From positions 62,001 to 126,000 of the forward strand of contig JAJYSV010000003.1 of the NCBI GenBank assembly GCA_021793405.1: 64,000 bases of DNA. Reading direction: 5' to 3'. Numbering within the stretch: the stretch's first letter is position 1; every line of letters begins with the position of its first letter. The position numbers and the translations under genes are program-made. The notes under the pieces were generated by a model. That model saw only the letters and a program-made list of their open reading frames with translations. It was not told the origin of the DNA and did not search any database. The stretch is from Acidobacteriota bacterium. Lineage in GTDB: Bacteria; Acidobacteriota; Terriglobia; Terriglobales; Acidobacteriaceae. This document shows positions 17,527 to 27,511 of the stretch, piece after piece.

Positions 17527-17587
17527 ACGCTGACTTCTAGAGGGGAGGGCGTCGTCAATGGGCGCTCTACACCAACAGGAAACTGTT

Positions 17588-18772
17588 TCAGGCTCGTGTC
17601 AGGAAAATCGGCAGGCCCAGCTTGCGATCGTACGCCGGCCGATAGCGCTCCGTGTTGTACATGGTGGCGATCTCCACTTTGCGCGGCCCGAGTTTAGGAT
17701 CGGGGATCGGCACCATCGCGTAGCAGCCGCTGCTGATGGCGGTCATCAGGCCGCTCTTGCCATCTTCCACGGCGTCCATCGCCATTCCGGCGTAGGTATT
17801 GGCCACCATGCGGTCGACAAAATCCGGGCTGCCGGAGCGCAGATCGTAGGTCAGATCGCTGACAACAGTCTCTTCCCCAGTAACAGATTTGATCTCGTCG
17901 CTCAGGTCCTCCGCCACGCTCATCTTCTTGCGGTGGCCAAAGGCGTCGGCGGGGCCGTATTCCTTGACCTTGTAGCCCTCCCACTCCGCGCCCTCGGAGA
18001 GAACCACCAGCGCATAGTTGCTGGGATTGTTGCGTTTGTCAGCGATCAGGATTTCAATCAGGTGCTGCAAATTAACCTTGTACTCTGGAATGCAGCAGCG
18101 CAGCGATGTCACATACGCGGTGTAGAGAGCGGTGTAACCGGCGTCGCGGCCGAAGACCCGGAAGATCCCGAAGCGCTCGTGCGAGCCGACCGTCGTCCGC
18201 TGCCGCTCGATGGCGTCCATGGCGCGAGTGATGGCGGTTGAAAACCCGATGCAATACTCGGTGTTGCGAACGTCGTTATCCATGGTCTTCGGCACCGCGA
18301 TCACCTTGACCCCCTGCCGGTCAAGTTCGGCGGCATAGCTCAGGGTGTCATCGCCGCCGATGGCCACCACATAGTCGAGCCCCAGCGTCTCGATATTCTT
18401 CAGCACCGCCGGAGTCACGTCGAACACTGTGGTGGTGACGCCATTCTTGGTGGATTGTTTGCTGGAAAACTGTTGCCCCTCGAGCGCTGGCGGCAGCTTT
18501 TGCATCTTGGTGGGATTGGTACGCGAGCTATGCAGGAAGGTGCCGCCCGTGCGGTCGATCGTGCGGGTGTTCTCTCGATTGAGAGGCAGGATGTACCGCG
18601 ACTGGCTGGCCGGATCTTTAAGATCCACGTGCGTCAATCCTTCCCAGCCGCGGCGGATGCCAATCACCTGACATCCGATTGCGCAACCGTGATAGACGAC
18701 CGACTTGATGACCGAATTCAGGCCGGGGACGTCGCCGCCCCCGGTGAGAATCCCAATTCGCTTGGCTGACAT
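17588..18772 (-). CDS. pfp: 6-phosphofructokinase, probably pyrophosphate-dependent
   Basis: A 394-residue phosphofructokinase that converts fructose 6-phosphate to the 1,6-bisphosphate. Motifs are GGGDVPGLN near the N-terminus, GGDDT, PKTMDND, and VFGRDAGYTA. In ATP-dependent enzymes the corresponding positions are GGDGS and GTIDND. The Asp in GGDD and the Lys in PKT are the residues known to select pyrophosphate, so I infer a PPi-dependent, reversible enzyme. The ATG at 18772 has AGGAG 8 nt upstream; a longer open frame upstream lacks both. It lies between rimM and ggt on the minus strand, an insertion into the rpsP-trmD series. Confidence 0.85.
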   Translation of the reverse strand: MSAKRIGILTGGGDVPGLNSVIKSVVYHGCAIGCQVIGIRRGWEGLTHVDLKDPASQSRYILPLNRENTRTIDRTGGTFLHSSRTNPTKMQKLPPALEGQQFSSKQSTKNGVTTTVFDVTPAVLKNIETLGLDYVVAIGGDDTLSYAAELDRQGVKVIAVPKTMDNDVRNTEYCIGFSTAITRAMDAIERQRTTVGSHERFGIFRVFGRDAGYTALYTAYVTSLRCCIPEYKVNLQHLIEILIADKRNNPSNYALVVLSEGAEWEGYKVKEYGPADAFGHRKKMSVAEDLSDEIKSVTGEETVVSDLTYDLRSGSPDFVDRMVANTYAGMAMDAVEDGKSGLMTAISSGCYAMVPIPDPKLGPRKVEIATMYNTERYRPAYDRKLGLPIFLTRA

Positions 18773-18919
18773 GAGAATGCTCCTTAAAAGAAAGTATGAC
18801 GTGCGGTTCTGGATTGAAGTCGTGCCCTGATACAAAACAGCGCTTTTCCGCAGCCTGTTGAGCCACGCGGTAGTGTAAACCTTGGCGGGAAGCAATGGAG
18901 AAGCTGTTTGTGGGTGCGC

Positions 18920-20614
18920 TTATTGTGTGGGCGGTTCCTGCGGGATGGCTTCTCCGTCAGAGCGCGGATCCGACCCGGCGAAATTGACGTTGCGTCGACT
19001 ATCGTGAACCACGGCTTCGCCTTGGCCCACGGTGAACGAGAATGGCTCCAGGAGTTCGATCTGGTGTCCCCGCTTAGCCAGGCCTTCTCGAACCGCCTCC
19101 GGGATACCCGGCTCCATCTCCACATCGCACCCATCGAAGGTTGGTTTGGTAAAACGCGGCTGCTCCAGCGCGGCCTGCACGTTCATCCCATAGTCGACAA
19201 TGTTGGCGACAAACTGGGCGTGCGCCTGAGCCTGGTTCCAGCCTCCCATAATGCCGAACCCGATGTGTATGTCTCCCTTTTCCATGAAGGCAGGAATGAT
19301 GGTGTGGAGCGGCCGCTTGTGCCCGGCGAGCGAATTCGGAAGACCCGGGGTCAGATTGAATCCAGCGCCGCGGTCTTGAAAGGAGAAGCCCAGGCCGGGC
19401 GCGACCATGCCGGTGCCGTAGCCCTCATAATTGCTCTGGATCAACGAGACGATATTGCCGTCTTTGTCGATGGTGGAAAGATAGATGGTCGTATTGCCGT
19501 GGGCGTTCAGAATCTGCGTGATGCTCGACGGAACAACCTGGCACGAGGCCTTGTTCATATCGATCAACTTCGCGCGCTGTTTTGCCAGGTCCTTGGAGAT
19601 CATCTGCTGGACGGGAACGGGGGTGAAGCGCGGGTCCCCGACATATTTGTACATGTCCGCATAGGCCAGTTTTTTTGCCTCAATCATCACATGGAGGGCG
19701 TCGACCGAGTTATGTCCATACTGGGCCATGGGGAACTGCTCCATGATGTTCAGCATGGAGAGCGCTGCGAGACCCTGGCCGTTTGGAGGCAGCTCATAAA
19801 TGGTCCAGCCGCGATAGGTGGTCGAGATCGGCTGCACCCACTCGGGCTGAAAATCTGAGAAATCCTCCCGCGTGTGTGTGCCGCCCTGGCTGCGCAGAAA
19901 CTTCACCATGGTGTCGGTCATAGGACCGTTGTAGAAGGCATCCCGTCCATGGGCGGCTACCTGCCGCAGCGAGTTCGCCAGCGCCGAATTTTTAAAGTCG
20001 TCGCCTAGCTTAGGCGCCACGCCGTTGGGCATATAGGTCTGTTGAAATCCGGGCTGATGTAGGAATCGCTTGCTCGCCCAGTAGCGCGCATTGCGTTCCG
20101 CCAGGGGGAATCCATTCTGAGCGTAAAAAATGGCCGGCGCTAACGTTTTACTGAAAGACAGCGTGCCGAATCGATCCTTCAGCGCCTCCCAACCGGCTAC
20201 GCATCCCGGGATATCGATCGTGTGGACTCCGATGGGATCGATACTGTCGATGTGATGCGCTTTCATGTAGTCGATTGTGAGAGCTTTCGGGGTCCATCCG
20301 CTGGAGTTCAGGGCGTATAGCTTTCCCGTCTTCGCTTCGTAGTACAAGGCGAACAGATCGCCGCCTATTCCGTTCACATACGGCTGAACCACGCCCATGA
20401 CAGCGTTCGCCGCAATGGCAGCGTCGATGGCGTTCCCGCCCTCTTCCAGTATGTGCGCGCCTGCCTGAGACGCAAGAAACTGCGGGGCCGCGACGATTCC
20501 GTACTTTGTCACCACCATGGAGCGGCCTTGCCCGGGCATCGAGGCAAACTGCTGTCCCAGGAGCATCATTGGAATGGAGACAAGGAAGGTAGCTGTGAGT
20601 GAGATGAGTTTCAT
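18920..20614 (-). CDS. ggt: Gamma-glutamyltranspeptidase
   Basis: A 564-residue periplasmic gamma-glutamyl hydrolase/transferase acting on glutathione and other gamma-glutamyl compounds. Signal peptide at 1-20. The N-terminal large-subunit part includes LEEGGNAIDAAIAA and the NGIGGDLFALYY block. The autoprocessing threonine is expected in GNTTIYLSTID (about residues 385-395), where the usual DTTH reads NTTI, so the residue after the Thr pair differs from the common His. The small-subunit SNYEGYGTGMVAPGLGF-like region and RPLHTIIPAF are present. It probably precedes pfp on the same strand with a 147-bp gap. Whether it self-cleaves normally is uncertain. Confidence 0.9.
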   Translation of the reverse strand: MKLISLTATFLVSIPMMLLGQQFASMPGQGRSMVVTKYGIVAAPQFLASQAGAHILEEGGNAIDAAIAANAVMGVVQPYVNGIGGDLFALYYEAKTGKLYALNSSGWTPKALTIDYMKAHHIDSIDPIGVHTIDIPGCVAGWEALKDRFGTLSFSKTLAPAIFYAQNGFPLAERNARYWASKRFLHQPGFQQTYMPNGVAPKLGDDFKNSALANSLRQVAAHGRDAFYNGPMTDTMVKFLRSQGGTHTREDFSDFQPEWVQPISTTYRGWTIYELPPNGQGLAALSMLNIMEQFPMAQYGHNSVDALHVMIEAKKLAYADMYKYVGDPRFTPVPVQQMISKDLAKQRAKLIDMNKASCQVVPSSITQILNAHGNTTIYLSTIDKDGNIVSLIQSNYEGYGTGMVAPGLGFSFQDRGAGFNLTPGLPNSLAGHKRPLHTIIPAFMEKGDIHIGFGIMGGWNQAQAHAQFVANIVDYGMNVQAALEQPRFTKPTFDGCDVEMEPGIPEAVREGLAKRGHQIELLEPFSFTVGQGEAVVHDSRRNVNFAGSDPRSDGEAIPQEPPTQ

Positions 20615-21029
20615 GTCGCGTTTCCTTTACGGAGGTCGAATTCGACAACAACAAGCTGGAACAGTTGCAATCGAGACGCGGGGGAAGTCCTGGCGCTGCG
20701 GGAAATTCAATGGATAGAGCGTCCCAACGAATCGGACGTCGATAGGCGCCATTATCCCACAGCCTGGTTTTGCTTGGCCGAAATTTCCGTTCGACACAGT
20801 TGGAGGAGCCGCAATCTCATCTGGAAGGCACAATCGATTAGACTGAAGGAATCGGCTTTCCTCCGCTTCTTTGCTAGTTGCGTCATCCGCACATCATTGT
20901 CTGTCGGCAGGCGGGGCGCATCGTAGTTGAGACCTGGAATTCTCGGCGGAGTTGGGACGGGAGGCCGGATATTTGCTTGCGGCGCGATACGATGCGAACA
21001 ATATTTTTATTGAACGAGAACAGGAAGAA
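20615..21029. other. Divergent intergenic region between ggt and cimA
   Basis: About 415 bp with no supported gene. It must carry the promoters for ggt (minus) and cimA (plus). I saw no riboswitch-like or T-box-like structure and no strong palindrome. Confidence 0.5.
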
Positions 21030-22679
21030 ATGAAGGAAGCAGGAACCAGGAAAGTCGAGCTGTTCGATACCAGTCTGCGTGACGGGCTGCAACAGCCGAA
21101 CCTTGAAATTTCAGTGCCGAACGCCGTCAGCTTTCTTCAGCGGATGGGCGGCTTTGGCGTTCGCTACGCCGAAATCGGCTTTGCGGGCGCGAACCAATTC
21201 GTCGGCGATTTAACCGGCGCGCTGGCTTCGGTCGATACCGGTGCGATGAAGCTGGCTCTGTTCGGCAGAACGCGTGGACAGGGTACGAAGGTCCAGGGAT
21301 GGCCGGACGTACAGTTCATCGTCCGCCATAAGCAACGCGTGTCGGTCGCGGTCATTGTCGTCAAATCCAGATTGCTTGATGTGACAAGATCCCTGGAAAC
21401 GACACCGGATGAAAACCTGCGCATGGCCTATGAAACCGTGGCGTGCCTGCAGGACCACGGCCTGGAAGTCCTGGTAGACCTTGAGCACGCGATGGACGCC
21501 GCTTGCGGACGGCGTGAAAACGGCAACCTGGGCGACAGCGATTTCAGCCAACGCAGCCGGGACTATCTGCATGAAATGGTCGCGCAGTGCGTCCATCAAA
21601 AAGTAAGCCGGTTGATTGTTTGCGACACCACCGGCGGCGCTGGCCCGGAAGAAGTCTCCGAGGTGATCGGCAGCCTTGCACGGGCGTACCCTGATGCCAA
21701 ATTCGGATTCCATGGCCACACGGACCGCGGTTTGGGAGTGGCGAATACGCGAGCTGCCATTTTTGCCGGTGCGGTGCAGGTGCAAGGCACGCTTGTGGGG
21801 ACGGGCGAACGCTGCGGCAACGTGAACCTGACGACCGTCGTCGGCAGCATGCAGCTACGAGGGGAAGCGGAATTTGTTGCTCCCGAATCTCTGCCTGGGC
21901 TGACCAGCCTGGCGCATTCGACGTACGCGGCCTTCGGACTCGACACGCCGCACGGAGCTGCGATTGTTGGACCTGGCGCTTTTGGCACGTGGGCCGGTAT
22001 GCATGGCAGCAGCGAACGCAAAAATCCAGGGGCATATCTGTGGTGCGATCCCGCCAGAGTCGGCGCCATTCCTGTCATCGGAGTCAACGGTCAGTCGGGA
22101 AAAGCGAACATCATGCTGCTGTCGCAATCGCTGGGCGTTCCTCTCGATTCAGCGCAAGCGCAGACGTTCATCGATGCCAATCAGGCAATGATTGACGGCG
22201 GCGGTTTCACGGCGAGTGAAATTTCGTTTCGGCTGGCCTGCATCCGGGTACTGAAAACTTTGCGCAACAGCTTTAGCGTAAAAAGTTGGAGAGTTGTCGA
22301 CGAATCGGACGAGACTGGGAAGAGATTCGTGCGCGCCTCCATGTCGTTGTCCATGGGCGACGCCACCGTGACGGAAACGACGGCGGAGGGAGCTGGCCCA
22401 GTCGATGCGCTGAGCAAAGCGATGCGGCAAGAACTGGAACATTGGTACCCGGCCATCCAACAAATGCGGCTGGAGACTTTCAGCGTCACCGCCATCGACA
22501 TCTCTGCCCACGACACGGCAGCGCACGTTCGCGTCACCGTCAGCTTCCAGGCCGATGGCCACGAACCGTGGACAACCGCGGGCGTGAGCAGCGATTTGAA
22601 TCAGGCAGCGCTGATGGCCATCGTGGACGGCTTCCATTATTGGCTGCTGCAAATTCCCGATTCGAGCGAAGGAGAATGA
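21030..22679 (+). CDS. cimA: (R)-citramalate synthase / isopropylmalate synthase family
   Basis: A 549-residue condensing enzyme of the citramalate synthase type, joining pyruvate and acetyl-CoA for threonine-independent isoleucine synthesis. The catalytic barrel starts VELFDTSLRDGLQQ; the metal-binding segment FHGHTDRGLGVANT and GTGERCGNVNLTTVV are CimA-like. The C-terminal part (about 400-545) is a LeuA-type allosteric dimer domain. The usual AFAHKGGxH segment reads AFGTWAGMH, so the HK pair is replaced while the last His remains. The ATG at 21030 is preceded closely by AGGAAG; an in-frame start at 20952 is unlikely. The redoxin gene follows after one base. Confidence 0.85.
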   Translation: MKEAGTRKVELFDTSLRDGLQQPNLEISVPNAVSFLQRMGGFGVRYAEIGFAGANQFVGDLTGALASVDTGAMKLALFGRTRGQGTKVQGWPDVQFIVRHKQRVSVAVIVVKSRLLDVTRSLETTPDENLRMAYETVACLQDHGLEVLVDLEHAMDAACGRRENGNLGDSDFSQRSRDYLHEMVAQCVHQKVSRLIVCDTTGGAGPEEVSEVIGSLARAYPDAKFGFHGHTDRGLGVANTRAAIFAGAVQVQGTLVGTGERCGNVNLTTVVGSMQLRGEAEFVAPESLPGLTSLAHSTYAAFGLDTPHGAAIVGPGAFGTWAGMHGSSERKNPGAYLWCDPARVGAIPVIGVNGQSGKANIMLLSQSLGVPLDSAQAQTFIDANQAMIDGGGFTASEISFRLACIRVLKTLRNSFSVKSWRVVDESDETGKRFVRASMSLSMGDATVTETTAEGAGPVDALSKAMRQELEHWYPAIQQMRLETFSVTAIDISAHDTAAHVRVTVSFQADGHEPWTTAGVSSDLNQAALMAIVDGFHYWLLQIPDSSEGE

Positions 22680-22680
22680 G

Positions 22681-23247
22681 ATGACTCGCACAGGCTCCAC
22701 CATGCTGGCGCTGGGGACAACGGCGCCGGAGTTTTCCCTGCCGGATGTGATTTCCGGCCAGATCATGACCCGAGACCAGGTTGCGGGACCGAGCGGATTG
22801 CTGGTGATGTTTCTGTGCGCGCATTGCCCGTTCGTCCAGCACGTCAACCGGGAGTTAGCGCGGCTGGGGCGTGACTATGCGGGGCGTGGCATCGGCATCG
22901 TCGCGATCAGCAGCAACGACGCGGAAGCCTATCCGGAAGATGCTCCCAAGGGGCTGCGTGCCCAGGGCGCGCAGCATGGTTTCACGTTCCCATATCTCTA
23001 CGACGAGACGCAGGAGATTGCGCGGGCATATCAGGCAGTCTGCACGCCGGATTATTTTCTGTTTGATGCGGAAAAGAAACTTGTCTATCGGGGGCAACTC
23101 GATAGCAGCCGGCCGGGGAATGGAATTGCCGTCGATGGACGCGATCTGCGCGCTGCGATGGACAGTGTACTGGCGGGCACGCCCGTTGCCGAGGAGCAGC
23201 AGGCCAGTATCGGATGCAGTATGCAAGTGGAAGTAAAAACTCCTTAG
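22681..23247 (+). CDS. Thioredoxin-fold redoxin (CxxC, AhpC/TlpA type)
   Basis: A 188-residue redoxin-domain protein related to cytosolic thiol peroxidase or TlpA-like families. The redox motif is FLCAHCPFV (CxxC as C-A-H-C) near residue 43. Later blocks AISSNDAEAYPEDAP and the cis-proline region CTPDYFLF are typical of the subgroup. No signal peptide is evident, so it is probably cytosolic. It starts one base after the cimA stop and is probably co-transcribed with it; an internal ATG at 22702 is also possible. The C-terminal SIGCSM cysteine is a common third cysteine in this subgroup. The reductant and substrate are unknown. Confidence 0.82.
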   Translation: MTRTGSTMLALGTTAPEFSLPDVISGQIMTRDQVAGPSGLLVMFLCAHCPFVQHVNRELARLGRDYAGRGIGIVAISSNDAEAYPEDAPKGLRAQGAQHGFTFPYLYDETQEIARAYQAVCTPDYFLFDAEKKLVYRGQLDSSRPGNGIAVDGRDLRAAMDSVLAGTPVAEEQQASIGCSMQVEVKTP

Positions 23248-23268
23248 TAGAAAAACAAGACGGGAAGC

Positions 23269-24123
23269 ATGACCGCTGGGCCGATTCAATTCGACATCAT
23301 CACGGTGTTTCCGCAGTTCTTTGACGGACCATTCGGTTTCGGCGTGCTGGGCCGCGCGCTGGACGATGGACGAGTGCGGATCGGGATTCATAATCTGCGC
23401 GACTTTACCACCGACCGGCACAAGACCGTCGACGACCGGCCTTTCGGCGGGGGCGAGGGGATGGTGCTGAAGCCAGAGCCGCTCTTTCGCGCCGTCGAGT
23501 CGCTTGGAATCGCAGAAAAAAATATGCGTAATCCGGCCCGCGAGCGCGTGGTGCTGCTGTCCGCGCAGGGAAAGCCGTTTACGCAAGCCGTGGCGCGAGA
23601 ACTGTCCCAGGTGGAGCGCATCGTCTTTTTGTGCGGGCGCTACGAGGGCGTGGATGAACGCGTCAACGATCTGCTGGCCGACACCGAGCTTTCGATCGGC
23701 GACTATGTAATTTCCGGCGGCGAGTTGGCGGCTGCGGTCATCGTGGATGCCGTCAGCCGGTTGTTGCCGGGGGTGCTGGGCAACGAGGACTCCGCCCGAT
23801 ATGAAAGCTTTGCCGCCGAGCGCCCAGCCATGCCTCAAACGCCCACTGTGCCTGCCGGGGAGACTGGGGTCGAAAAGCTGCCGCCAAAATCGACATGGGA
23901 TTCCGGAGGCCTGCTGGATTATCCTCACTACACGCGGCCCCCGGAGTTTCGCGGAGCGGAGGTTCCCGCTGTGCTCAGTTCCGGCAACCATGAAGACATT
24001 CGCCGCTGGCGTCGCCGCCAATCGCTGGCGAAGACGCTGCGCAACCGCCCGGAATTGTTGACTAGAACGTCGTTATCCGAAGAAGATCGCGCGCTGTTGG
24101 AAGAGATGCGTCATGAAAGGTAA
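23269..24123 (+). CDS. trmD: tRNA (guanine37-N1)-methyltransferase
   Basis: SPOUT-class methyltransferase that makes m1G37 in tRNAs and prevents frameshifting. The deep-knot motifs are present: [11 protein letters not shown] at the start, [28 protein letters not shown], and [15 protein letters not shown]. Near residue 185 there is an extra stretch (about 185-215, Pro/Thr-rich) between ARYESF and [10 protein letters not shown], longer than in E. coli but common in relatives. Its last 11 bases overlap the start of the histidine kinase gene. It belongs to the rpsP-rimM-rplS series and is displaced by the pfp-ggt-cimA-redoxin block. Confidence 0.95.
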   Translation: MTAGPIQFDIITVFPQFFDGPFGFGVLGRALDDGRVRIGIHNLRDFTTDRHKTVDDRPFGGGEGMVLKPEPLFRAVESLGIAEKNMRNPARERVVLLSAQGKPFTQAVARELSQVERIVFLCGRYEGVDERVNDLLADTELSIGDYVISGGELAAAVIVDAVSRLLPGVLGNEDSARYESFAAERPAMPQTPTVPAGETGVEKLPPKSTWDSGGLLDYPHYTRPPEFRGAEVPAVLSSGNHEDIRRWRRRQSLAKTLRNRPELLTRTSLSEEDRALLEEMRHER

Positions 24124-26656
24124 CAAACGCCAGGCGCACCCGGAAGCACACACATCCGAGGAGCATGATTTTCTCGCCGGGGGCGGTGAGTTAGGTGCCT
24201 GTGTGCGGGCGCTGGACTGGTCGCAGACTCCCCTTGGCCCAGTCGCGCAATGGCCCCAAAGTCTGAAAACTTCTGTCAGCATCTGCTTGAACTCGCGCTT
24301 TCCGATTCTGATCTGGTGGGGGCCGGTTCTGGTCAAAATCTACAACGATGCCTATCGCCCGTTGATCGGAACCAAGCATCCTTGGGCGCTGGGCAGTGCC
24401 GGGCGCGAGGTGTGGCCGGAGATATGGAACATCATTGGGCCAATGTTGAATCAGGTGATGGAGCGCGGGGAGGCGACGGTATCGGAGGACTTGCTGCTGT
24501 TGCTGGAACGCGACGGGTATGGGGAGGAATGCTATTTCAGTTTTTCCTACAGCCCGATACGGGATGAGTCCGGACATGTGGGCGGAGTTTTCACGCCGGT
24601 TGCGGAGACAACGGAAAGGGTGATAGGCGAGCGGCGTTTGCGTACTTTGCGCGATCTCGCGACGGTTTCGGGCGCCAAATCAGCCAATGCCAAGCAAGCC
24701 TGCCTCGCGGCGGCAAAGGTGCTGTCCGACAATCCATACGATTTACCCATCGCGGCGATCTATCTATTCGACACAAATCGGGCGCGTGCAGATTTGGTGG
24801 GGTACACTGGCCCTCCAAATTTCCCCAGCAAAGTCGATCTCCAATCGGAAGATTGGAGCGTGTTGATGGCGGTCACGAGCGGAGAGAGTCGCGCCCTGGA
24901 CCTGAGCACGGTGAAACTCGACCCGCTGCCGTACGCGCCATGGGGAGATTGCCCGCGTGAGGCCATCGCCGTGCCCATTCTGCCAGGCAACGAGGCGGAG
25001 CCGATTGGATTTCTGCTGACGGGCATCAGCGTTCGGAAGCGTTTGGATGATCGCTACCGCCGGTTCATTCAGCGGGTCGCGGACCAGGTTGCCACCACCA
25101 TTTGGGAAGTGGAAGCATTGGAGCGCGAAAGGGAATTGCGGGCCGCTGCCGAAACGGAACGAAGCCAGATTCGTGAATTGTTCTTGAACGCCCCGGCAGC
25201 GATTATGGTCACCTCGGGGCCGGACCACCGCATCACGCTGGCGAATCGGCAGTATGTCGAACTGATTGGCCGGTCCTCGGCGGCGGACATTGTTGGAAAA
25301 CCGATTCGCGAAGCGATTCCAGAGTTGGAAGGTCAACCGTTTTTTGGATGGATGGATGAGGTTTACCGCACCGGAGCTCCCTTCATTGGACGAGAGGTGA
25401 TGGCGCGGTTAAGGCGGGGTCCATCGGTCGCGGAAGAGGAGGCCTATTTCAATTTTGTCTATCAGCCGCATCGCAGCGCGGATGGACACACCGACGGGCT
25501 CCTGATCCACGCGTTCGAGATCACCGACCAGGTGCGTGGCCGTCAGGAAATAGAAACACGCGAGCAGCAGTTTCGCGTGCTGGCGGATTCGATTCCGCAA
25601 TTGGCCTGGATGGCCAACCCCGATGGAAGTATTTTCTGGTACAACCGCCGATGGTATGAGTACACCGGCACAACTTTCGAGCAGATGGAGGGTTGGGGCT
25701 GGCAAACCGTGCACGATCCGGAATTGCTGCCCACCGTGGTTGCCCGGTATCGGGAGTCCCTGGGAACCGGCGAGCCGTTTGAAATGACGTTTCCAATGCG
25801 TGGAGCAGACGGCGATTTTCGATTGTTTTTGACCCGAGCGCTGCCGGTGCGCGATGCGGCTGGCACGATCGTTCGCTGGTTTGGCACGAATACCGACGTT
25901 GAAGCGCAACGCAACGCCGAGATAGCGTTGCGGCAGGCGGAGAAGTTGGCTGTCGTCGGGCGGCTGGCCGCTTCGATTGCTCATGAGATCAACAATCCGC
26001 TGGAAGCCGTGATGAACCTGATTTTTCTGGCGCGGCTGACTGCGGTCAATGAGGAGACACAAAGATACCTGGCCTCCGCCGACGAGGAACTTGGACGCGT
26101 CTCGCAGATCGCCAGTCAGGCGCTGCGCTTCCACAAGCAGCAGTCGTCGGCTGCATCGACCGACGTGGTGGAATTGCTCGATTCGGTCTTGACCCTGTAC
26201 CGGGGAAAACTCGCGAAGAACAGGATTCAATTGAAGCTGGAGACGGAGGATTGTCCGCACCTGATCTGCTATGCCGGAGAGCTTCGTCAGGTGCTGGCGA
26301 ATCTGGTAGGCAACGCGACCGACGCCATGCCGAACGAAGGAACGCTGCGCCTGCGCGTGCGCCCGGTGACGGACTGGCGGCACAATGAGCCGGGCGTTCG
26401 CATCACAATTTCCGATACGGGTCATGGCATGTCGAAGGAGACCCGACGACACATGTATGAGCCGTTTTTTACCACCAAGGGCGAGATCGGCACCGGCTTG
26501 GGGCTGTGGGTATCCGCAGGCATTGTAGCCAAGCATCGAGGCAGTATCCGGGTTCGCACCAACGCGCAGCCGGGAAAAAGCGGGACGACATTTACGGTCA
26601 CACTGCCCTATTCCGGACCTCAGATTCGAGACTTAGAAGCGACGTCGACGGACTGA
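24113..26656 (+). CDS. PAS/GAF sensor histidine kinase
   Basis: An 847-residue soluble sensor kinase. Order of domains: PAS-like (about 30-180), GAF (about 185-345), PAS (about 355-475), PAS (about 480-610), HisKA with the phospho-accepting His624 in SIAHEINNP, and HATPase (about 720-840) with [16 protein letters not shown] and GTGLGLW boxes. No transmembrane segment is evident, so it senses an intracellular cue. It overlaps the end of trmD by 11 bp and is followed by rplS, so it is embedded in the translation-gene series. No response regulator is adjacent; the partner must be elsewhere. Confidence 0.88.
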   Translation: MKGNKRQAHPEAHTSEEHDFLAGGGELGACVRALDWSQTPLGPVAQWPQSLKTSVSICLNSRFPILIWWGPVLVKIYNDAYRPLIGTKHPWALGSAGREVWPEIWNIIGPMLNQVMERGEATVSEDLLLLLERDGYGEECYFSFSYSPIRDESGHVGGVFTPVAETTERVIGERRLRTLRDLATVSGAKSANAKQACLAAAKVLSDNPYDLPIAAIYLFDTNRARADLVGYTGPPNFPSKVDLQSEDWSVLMAVTSGESRALDLSTVKLDPLPYAPWGDCPREAIAVPILPGNEAEPIGFLLTGISVRKRLDDRYRRFIQRVADQVATTIWEVEALERERELRAAAETERSQIRELFLNAPAAIMVTSGPDHRITLANRQYVELIGRSSAADIVGKPIREAIPELEGQPFFGWMDEVYRTGAPFIGREVMARLRRGPSVAEEEAYFNFVYQPHRSADGHTDGLLIHAFEITDQVRGRQEIETREQQFRVLADSIPQLAWMANPDGSIFWYNRRWYEYTGTTFEQMEGWGWQTVHDPELLPTVVARYRESLGTGEPFEMTFPMRGADGDFRLFLTRALPVRDAAGTIVRWFGTNTDVEAQRNAEIALRQAEKLAVVGRLAASIAHEINNPLEAVMNLIFLARLTAVNEETQRYLASADEELGRVSQIASQALRFHKQQSSAASTDVVELLDSVLTLYRGKLAKNRIQLKLETEDCPHLICYAGELRQVLANLVGNATDAMPNEGTLRLRVRPVTDWRHNEPGVRITISDTGHGMSKETRRHMYEPFFTTKGEIGTGLGLWVSAGIVAKHRGSIRVRTNAQPGKSGTTFTVTLPYSGPQIRDLEATSTD

Positions 26657-26750
26657 ATCGAGCCGTCTGGACAAGACGAAATCGTTGCTTCCATGTACAC
26701 TAGTGTTTTGCGTCATGATCCTATTTTCTTACTAGAAGCAGGAATATTTT

Positions 26751-27113
26751 ATGTCGATCCATCCAGTAATGCAGCGTCTGGCCGCCAAGCTTCAACGCAC
26801 CGACCTTCCCGACTTCGGTCCGGGCGATACGGTTCGCGTGCAGGTCAAGATTAAAGAAGGCGACAAAGAGCGCGTGCAGGCATTTGAGGGCATCGTAATT
26901 GCTCGCAAGAACGGCGCGGAAGGCAGCTTCACCGTGCGCAAAATGAGCTTCGGCCAGGGCGTCGAGCGCATTTTCCCCTTGCACTGCAAAGTCGTGGAGA
27001 AGGTAGAAAAAATTCGTTCGGCACGCGTGCGGCGTTCCAAGCTTTTCTATCTGCGCGCCTTGCGCGGCAAGGCTGCTCGCCTGCGCGAAGCAGACTCCAC
27101 TCGCGCAAAGTAA
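26751..27113 (+). CDS. rplS: 50S ribosomal protein L19
   Basis: Large-subunit protein at the 30S-50S interface; 120 residues with the core motifs [44 protein letters not shown] and a basic [10 protein letters not shown] tail. The ATG is preceded by AGGAA with 7-nt spacing. It follows the histidine kinase by 94 bp and is followed by a hairpin terminator, so it may have its own promoter. It normally sits directly after trmD; here the kinase separates them. Confidence 0.97.
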   Translation: MSIHPVMQRLAAKLQRTDLPDFGPGDTVRVQVKIKEGDKERVQAFEGIVIARKNGAEGSFTVRKMSFGQGVERIFPLHCKVVEKVEKIRSARVRRSKLFYLRALRGKAARLREADSTRAK

Positions 27114-27142
27114 AAACTTCGACCGATTCCAGAAGAATTCAA

Positions 27143-27176
27143 GGGCCGCATTCCTGCCAGGGATGCGGTCCTTTCT
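27143..27176 (+). terminator. Rho-independent terminator after rplS
   Basis: GGGCCGCAT and ATGCGGTCC form a 9-bp stem with one weak pair and an 11-nt loop, followed by TTTC. It lies 30 bp past the rplS stop. Confidence 0.7.
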
Positions 27177-27511
27177 GGTTAGTGTCTCGGGATGTTGGTG
27201 GGGATTTACATCGTTGTCAGAGCCCTTTGAAATGCCTCCGGAGTGACATGGACCGATCCCTGAAACGGCCGGCACTTGTTTCCTTCGGCAACGCACCGAC
27301 GAGGCTGATTCCGGCCACCCATGCATCGAGCGGCTATGGACGATTACGATACAGACAGGAGTTCAGCGCTTATCCCAGCGAGTCTGACAGAATAAAACTT
27401 GTTCTAAGGAGTACCCTGTACTGCGTGCTAACAATCATTCCGTGCCAGCCGTATTCGAGCCCCGATCCTTCCTGAAACATATAACATCGCCAAATTTGCA
27501 GGAGAGAAACA
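27177..27511. other. Leader region of the GH105 gene
   Basis: About 335 bp without a supported gene. A GGAGAG sequence 10 nt before the next start is its likely ribosome-binding site. No operator-like palindrome was obvious. Confidence 0.45.
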
